A stretch of 15,020 nt of DNA, taken from NCBI GenBank assembly GCA_964430375.1, contig CAYSEZ010000021.1, positions 1-15,020 of the forward strand. Reading direction: 5' to 3'. The notes below the pieces were generated by a model. It did not search any database. It had not been told where the DNA came from and was given only the letters and a program-made list of their open reading frames with translations. Positions 10,920 to 15,020 of the stretch are shown here, piece after piece (within the stretch, counting starts at the first letter, position 1; each line of letters begins with the position of its first letter). The stretch comes from HGM10836 sp964430375. Its GTDB lineage: Bacteria > Bacillota_I > Bacilli_A > RF39 > UBA660. A program made the translations under genes and the position numbers.

Positions 10920-13856
10920 ATGTATTTAAAAGAAATTAGAATATCAGGTTTTAAATCTTTCGCAGATAAAATAAGTTTAAGTTTAGATGATAATATTACT
11001 TGTATAGTAGGTCCCAATGGATCTGGTAAAAGTAATATTGTAGATGCAGTTAAGTGGGTACTAGGAGAGCAGTCTGTTAAGAATTTAAGAGGCTCTAATA
11101 ATATGACTGATGTTATATTTTCTGGTAGTAAGTCTAGAAATAGTCTTAATTTAGCTAGTGTTTCTTTAATATTTGATAATAATGATTCTTATTTACCTTT
11201 ACCTTATACTGAAATATCTATTACTAGAAAAGTTTATCGAAGTGGTGAAAATGAGTATTATTTGAATAATGAAAAATGTAGATTAAAAGATATATATGAT
11301 TTATTTTTAGATAGTGGTATGGGTAGATATGCTTTTAATATTATATCTCAAGGTGAAGTAGAGAAAGTAATTAGTAATTCTCCGTATGAAAGAAGAGTTA
11401 TTTTTGAAGAAGCCGCAGGTGTTTTAAAGTATAAAAAAAGGAAAGAAGAGGCACTTAGGAAGTTAGAAAAAACTAATGAAAATTTAACTAGGGTAAAAGA
11501 TATTAAAAGTGAACTTGATAATCAGATAGAACCTTTAAGAGAACAAAGTGCTAAAGCAAAAGAGTATTTAAGTGCTAAAGAGAAGTTAGAAAATATAGAA
11601 ATATCTTTAATTGCTAATGATTTAGAAAAGTTAAATATAGAGTATGAAAAAAATAATAAAGAAATAGAAGAATTACAAAATGAAATAATGGAAATTAGTA
11701 CTAGTTCATCTTCTTCTGATGCTATGTTAGTAAAAAAGAAAGAGGAACTTAATAATGTAAATGAAAAAATAGTTACTTTAAATAATGAATATTTATCTTT
11801 AAGTAAGGAAGAAGAAAAGTTAAATGGACAAAAGAATATTATAAAAGAAAGAAGTAAGTATGATGCTTCTAGTAGTAAGGTTCATGATAATATTGTTAGT
11901 TTAAAGGAACAAAGTTTTTCTATTAATAATAAGATGTTATCTATAAAGATGGATATTTCTTCTTTGGAGGATAAATTAAAGGATATAAACTTACTTATTG
12001 ATAGTGAAAATAATAATTTAAAGAAAGTACAATTAGATAGAAAAAATCTTGAGAGAGAAGTAAATTCTTATAATATGGAACTTAATAGTTTGGATTATAA
12101 GATTAAGTCTTTAACTAATTATATTGAAGAGGGTGGAAGTATTAATGTTAATGCGAAGAAGATACTTACTAATCCTAGGTTAAAGGGTGTTTATAATGTA
12201 ATTAGTAAACTTGTTAGTATAGATGATGACAAAGTACTTGCTCTTGATTCTGTTATGGGAGGCTCTAAAGATTATGTAGTAGTGGATACTCCAGAGAGTG
12301 CTAAAGCGTGTATTAAGTATTTGAAAGAAAATTCATTAGGTAGAGTTACTTTTTATCCAATTAGTGTTATTAAGAGTAGATACGTTGATAATGATACTTT
12401 AGATATATTAAGTAATTCTCACGGGTTTATAGATGTGCTTGCTAATTTAATTTCTTGTGATGATAAGTATAAAGATATTATTTATAATTTATTTGGTAAT
12501 GTTATTTTAGTTGATACTTTGGATAATGCAAATATTATAATAAAGAAAATAAATAATAAATATAGAATTGTAACTTTAACTGGGGAACTTATTAATTCTA
12601 ATGGTTCTATTACTGGGGGTACTATTAAGTTAAAGTCTATTATAAGTGAAAAGTATGAACTTCAAAGTTTAAATTCTAAAAAAGATGAATTAGTTTTAAA
12701 TAAGGATAAAAAAACTAATGAACTTGATAAAATTATTTCTCTTGAAAAAGAAGTACAAATAAAAATAATGGAAATAGAGAAGAAGAAGATTTTATTTAAT
12801 GAGGAACTTTTAAGTAAAAAGGGTGTTTATGATAAGTATTCTAAAGATTATGAGGATGTTAGTTTGGAACTTAATAATTTGAATAATTTGGTAAATAATA
12901 ATTATAGTAGTGAAGAGGATAAAATTATTACTAAGTATTATGAGATTTTAAATAAGAGACAGTCTTTAGAAAAACAAGTTAAGTTAGTTATGGAGTTAAG
13001 GGATAGGATAAATTCTGAAATAGATGAGATGGAGGCTAGTTTTAGACTTAGTAATTCTAATTTAAGAAGTAAAGAGAGTTTATTGAAAGAAAAAGAGATA
13101 TCTAATACTAAAATTAGTGTTAAGATGGATAATATGCTTTCTATATTAAGTGATACATATTCTATTACATTTGAAAAGGCTCGTGCTAATTATATACTTG
13201 AAATAGATGAGAATCTTGCTAGGCGTACTGTTAATGAGTTAAAAGGTATTATAAAGAAACTTGGTGATGTAAATGTTTCATCTATTGAAGAGTTTGAAAG
13301 GGTTAATACGAGGTATGAGTTTTTGACTAAACAGACTGATGATTTAGAAAGTGCGATTAGTACTTTGCTTACTATTATTGATGAGTTAGATGATGTTATG
13401 AAAAGTTTATTTATGAGTACTTTTGAGGAAATAGAAGTAGAGTTTGACAAAGTGTTTAAAGATTTATTTGGGGGAGGTAGTGCTAAACTTAAACTTACTG
13501 ATAAGTCTAATGTTTTAGAAACTGGTATTGATATAATTGTAAGTCCTCCAGGGAAGAAGATTTCTAGTATTTCACTACTTTCTGGTGGAGAAAAGACTTT
13601 AACTGCAATTAGTTTATTATTTGCTATATTAAATGTTAAAAAGATACCATTTTGTTTATTTGATGAAGTAGAAGCTGCACTAGATGAGGCTAATGTTGAT
13701 AGGGTTGGTAATTATTTTAAGAAGTATATTGGTAAGACACAGTTAATAATTATTACTCATAAGAAGAAGACTATGGAGTATGCGAATACTTTATATGGTA
13801 TTACGATGCAGGAATCTGGTGTATCTAAGTTAGTTAGTGTTAAACTTGCAGAGTAG
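10920..13856 (+). CDS. smc: Chromosome segregation ATPase SMC (short form)
   Basis: The 978-residue protein has the complete SMC layout. The N-terminal ATPase lobe starts 'MYLKEIRISGFKSFADK', with Walker A 'GPNGSGKS' (31-38) and 'ISQGEVEKVI' Q-loop region. A coiled coil (about 165-405) leads to the hinge (416-570, ending in the Gly-rich 'GSITGGT'). The returning coiled coil (about 575-830) leads to the C-terminal lobe with signature 'LLSGGEKTL' (886-894), Walker B 'CLFDEVEAALDEAN' (D915, E916) and 'IIITHKKKTME'. SMC condenses and resolves chromosomes with ScpA/ScpB. The usual length is about 1,150-1,190 residues; both coiled-coil arms appear shortened, with the head and hinge intact. The neighbours are not ftsY or rnc, at least within this window. 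Confidence 0.97.
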   Translation: MYLKEIRISGFKSFADKISLSLDDNITCIVGPNGSGKSNIVDAVKWVLGEQSVKNLRGSNNMTDVIFSGSKSRNSLNLASVSLIFDNNDSYLPLPYTEISITRKVYRSGENEYYLNNEKCRLKDIYDLFLDSGMGRYAFNIISQGEVEKVISNSPYERRVIFEEAAGVLKYKKRKEEALRKLEKTNENLTRVKDIKSELDNQIEPLREQSAKAKEYLSAKEKLENIEISLIANDLEKLNIEYEKNNKEIEELQNEIMEISTSSSSSDAMLVKKKEELNNVNEKIVTLNNEYLSLSKEEEKLNGQKNIIKERSKYDASSSKVHDNIVSLKEQSFSINNKMLSIKMDISSLEDKLKDINLLIDSENNNLKKVQLDRKNLEREVNSYNMELNSLDYKIKSLTNYIEEGGSINVNAKKILTNPRLKGVYNVISKLVSIDDDKVLALDSVMGGSKDYVVVDTPESAKACIKYLKENSLGRVTFYPISVIKSRYVDNDTLDILSNSHGFIDVLANLISCDDKYKDIIYNLFGNVILVDTLDNANIIIKKINNKYRIVTLTGELINSNGSITGGTIKLKSIISEKYELQSLNSKKDELVLNKDKKTNELDKIISLEKEVQIKIMEIEKKKILFNEELLSKKGVYDKYSKDYEDVSLELNNLNNLVNNNYSSEEDKIITKYYEILNKRQSLEKQVKLVMELRDRINSEIDEMEASFRLSNSNLRSKESLLKEKEISNTKISVKMDNMLSILSDTYSITFEKARANYILEIDENLARRTVNELKGIIKKLGDVNVSSIEEFERVNTRYEFLTKQTDDLESAISTLLTIIDELDDVMKSLFMSTFEEIEVEFDKVFKDLFGGGSAKLKLTDKSNVLETGIDIIVSPPGKKISSISLLSGGEKTLTAISLLFAILNVKKIPFCLFDEVEAALDEANVDRVGNYFKKYIGKTQLIIITHKKKTMEYANTLYGITMQESGVSKLVSVKLAE

Positions 13857-13860
13857 TGTA

Positions 13861-13895
13861 AAATAAAAAGAACTATTATTGGTTCTTTTTATATA
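13861..13895. terminator. Bidirectional terminator between smc and def
   Basis: The stem AAAAAGAAC/GTTCTTTTT (13865-13873/13882-13890) has an 8-nt loop. On the minus strand it continues as TTTTTATTTTAC, making it the better terminator for def. It contains the end of the def stop codon. Confidence 0.7.
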
Positions 13896-14440
13896 CTTCG
13901 ATATATACCTTCATATTTATATGGGTCATCTTTGTCTATTTTATCTATAAATAATATACCATTTAAGTGGTCTATTTCGTGTTCAAAAGCAATAGCTAGT
14001 TCTTCACGTGCTCTTACTTTTATTTTGTTTCCATCTATGTCATAGCCTTCGACTGTTATTCTAGCGTGTCTTGGTACAATACCTATAGTTTCTCTATTTA
14101 TGCTTAAACATCCTTCTCCTTCATCTACGTATATCATTTCTTCTGATGTAGATATTATTTTTGGATTGATTATTACATAAGTTTTAAATGTTTCTTTTAT
14201 TTCTTGTTCATGTACTACGACAAAATATCTTTTATCTATACCTAGTTGAATAGCAGATAATCCCATTCCTGGTCTTAAGTTATATTTTTTAGCAAGTTTA
14301 TCTATTTGACTATTAGTTAAGTATTCTATCATTAAATTTATCATTTGTTTATCTTTTTCATCAAGTGGAAAAGTAACTTCTTTACTAATTAATCTTAATC
14401 TTTTATCTTTTTCATCTAATATATCTTTATTTTTTAACAT
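13889..14440 (-). CDS. def: Peptide deformylase
   Basis: The 183-residue metalloenzyme removes the formyl group from the N-terminal Met of new proteins. Three hallmark motifs are present: 'GMGLSAIQLG' (58-67, motif I), 'EGEGCLSI' (109-115 region, Cys111) and 'HEIDH' (154-158). Metal ligands are C111, H154 and H158; E155 is catalytic. The insertion-rich length and 'EGCLSINR' fit type II deformylases of Gram-positive bacteria. I chose the ATG at 14440, 6 nt after GAGGTGG (14447-14453); an in-frame GTG at 14449 overlaps that site. It is convergent with smc. Confidence 0.96.
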   Translation of the reverse strand: MLKNKDILDEKDKRLRLISKEVTFPLDEKDKQMINLMIEYLTNSQIDKLAKKYNLRPGMGLSAIQLGIDKRYFVVVHEQEIKETFKTYVIINPKIISTSEEMIYVDEGEGCLSINRETIGIVPRHARITVEGYDIDGNKIKVRAREELAIAFEHEIDHLNGILFIDKIDKDDPYKYEGIYRSI

Positions 14441-14464
14441 ATGTACCACCTCAAAATCGTATTT

Positions 14465-14493
14465 ATTGTAGCATAAAAAATAAGAAATAGCAA
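14465..14493 (-). promoter_or_regulatory. Promoter of def
   Basis: On the minus strand this is TTGCTA (14488-14493), a 17-nt spacer and TACAAT (14465-14470), with TG at the extended -10 position. The -35 lies inside one arm of the hairpin at 14482-14510. Confidence 0.65.
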
Positions 14494-14510
14494 TTTATTT
14501 GCTACTTCTT
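14475..14510 (-). terminator. Minus-strand terminator-like hairpin merged with the def promoter
   Basis: A 12-bp stem pairs 14499-14510 with 14482-14493 around a 5-nt loop. On the minus strand it is fully paired through a G.U where the plus strand has A.C. It is followed by ATTTTTTATG. No minus-strand gene lies upstream in the window. Confidence 0.55.
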
Positions 14511-14590
14511 TAAAGAAAATATTATAGATATATTTTGCTTTGATATATCAGAAATGTAATTTTTATTTATTATTTTGTTTTAAAAATTTA

Positions 14591-14619
14591 TTGATATATA
14601 AGGGTAAAAATGATAAAAT
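14591..14619 (+). promoter_or_regulatory. Promoter of the methyltransferase gene
   Basis: TTGATA (14591-14596), a 17-nt spacer and TAAAAT (14614-14619), preceded by TGA to make an extended -10. The leader would be about 57 nt, the longest predicted in this window. The stretch 14511-14590 is AT-rich with a short GATATA/TATATC inverted repeat (14527-14549) and no gene. Confidence 0.55.
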
Positions 14620-14653
14620 AAATGTAAAGAGTAAATGCTTATGTATAAAAATC

Positions 14654-14682
14654 TGTACTTTAAGCTAGTATAAGGAGGTACA
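14654..14682 (+). promoter_or_regulatory. Hairpin sequestering the methyltransferase ribosome binding site
   Basis: TGTACTTT (14654-14661) pairs with GAGGTACA (14675-14682) over 8 bp, two of them G.U. This hides most of AAGGAGG (14672-14678) and the bases up to the ATG. The loop is 13 nt. Confidence 0.45.
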
Positions 14683-15020
14683 ATGGAAACAACTAATTTA
14701 TCAAAAATAAAAAGAGATAAAATGTTAAGCACAATAAATGAGATAAAAAAGAATATATCTGATGAAGAAACATTAAATAATTTATCATTAATTGAAAATG
14801 AATTAACAAAGAAAAAATATGGACTTATCTGGGAAGAACATGAAGAAAGAGTTGATAAGGAATTAGAAACTAAAATTCCTACTTTTGAAGAAGTTAAAGA
14901 TAAAGAAATAGTATCTAATATTAATGATAGTTTTAATTTTTTACTTGAAGGAGATAATCTTCATAGTTTGTATTTATTAGAAAAAACTCATAAAGGTAAA
15001 GTTGATGTTATATATATAGA
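14683..15020 (+). CDS. Adenine-specific DNA methyltransferase, probable type III Mod subunit (partial)
   Basis: The reading frame starts at ATG 14683 and runs off the window, so 112 codons are visible. Residues 1-45 look helical. 'KKKYGLIWEEHEERVD' (45-60), 'FNFLLEGDNLHSLYLLEKT' (85-103) and 'KGKVDVIYID' at the edge are typical of the region before the DPPY catalytic motif of N6-adenine methyltransferases. 'EGDN' with 'L..L' is the AdoMet-binding motif I region of the beta class. The 'YGL.WEEH.E' block is typical of type III Mod proteins, which act with a Res subunit that would lie beyond the window. The leader carries a hairpin over the ribosome binding site. Distinguishing type III from an orphan methylase requires the downstream sequence. 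Confidence 0.88.
   Translation, partial: METTNLSKIKRDKMLSTINEIKKNISDEETLNNLSLIENELTKKKYGLIWEEHEERVDKELETKIPTFEEVKDKEIVSNINDSFNFLLEGDNLHSLYLLEKTHKGKVDVIYI

Noticed and set aside
13190..13450. Minus-strand open frame inside smc
   Set aside because: Ser-rich antisense shadow of the smc coiled coil, with no start signals.

Overview
The window comes from a very AT-rich, low-GC Gram-positive bacterium, most likely in or near the wall-poor Bacilli (RF39/Mollicutes-related lineages). TGA, TAA and TAG all act as stops and Trp is TGG, so this is the standard bacterial code and not Mycoplasma code 4. The Bacillus-type helicase loader DnaI, SMC, LspA and GGAGG/GGTGAT ribosome binding sites all fit Bacillota. 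No species can be named from this sequence alone.

Layout. 1-2723 (+): a small membrane-anchored protein, then a VTT/DedA-like membrane protein coupled to rmuC, then a TM2-domain protein. 2876-3376 (-): a four-Cys hypothetical protein, divergent from a tRNA-Ser(GCT) gene. 3642-6738 (+): a COG2426 small multidrug export-like protein, lspA overlapping an RluA-family pseudouridine synthase, and a GluP-like rhomboid protease. 6822-9372 (-): a small HNH-like protein coupled to dnaI, an anchored extracytoplasmic protein, and gmk. 9476-10843: an accessory module. 10920-13856 (+): smc. 13889-14440 (-): def. 14683 to the window end (+): the start of an adenine DNA methyltransferase that looks like a type III restriction-modification Mod subunit.

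Most of the window is housekeeping: translation quality (def, tRNA-Ser, rluD-like), membrane maturation (lspA, rhomboid), nucleotide supply (gmk), and replication and chromosome maintenance (dnaI, rmuC, smc). Genes sit close together, with short rho-independent terminators shared between convergent pairs. Promoters often have an extended -10 (TGnTATAAT) and very short leaders.

The most unusual region lies between gmk and smc. A 1,419-bp unit is bracketed by perfect 51-bp direct repeats that carry the smc -10 region. It encodes a DUF3800 protein and an overlapping small protein. It also holds, on the opposite strand, a well-formed sigma-A promoter (TTGACA-17-TACAAT) that would produce a RNA of about 120 nt. 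Both hairpins of that RNA are better paired on the minus strand, because A.C mismatches become G.U pairs, and it would end at the same bidirectional terminator as the protein genes. I read this as a candidate two-protein-plus-RNA accessory system inserted without breaking the promoters of its neighbours. A second accessory locus, the methyltransferase, starts at the right edge, and its ribosome binding site is buried in a hairpin.
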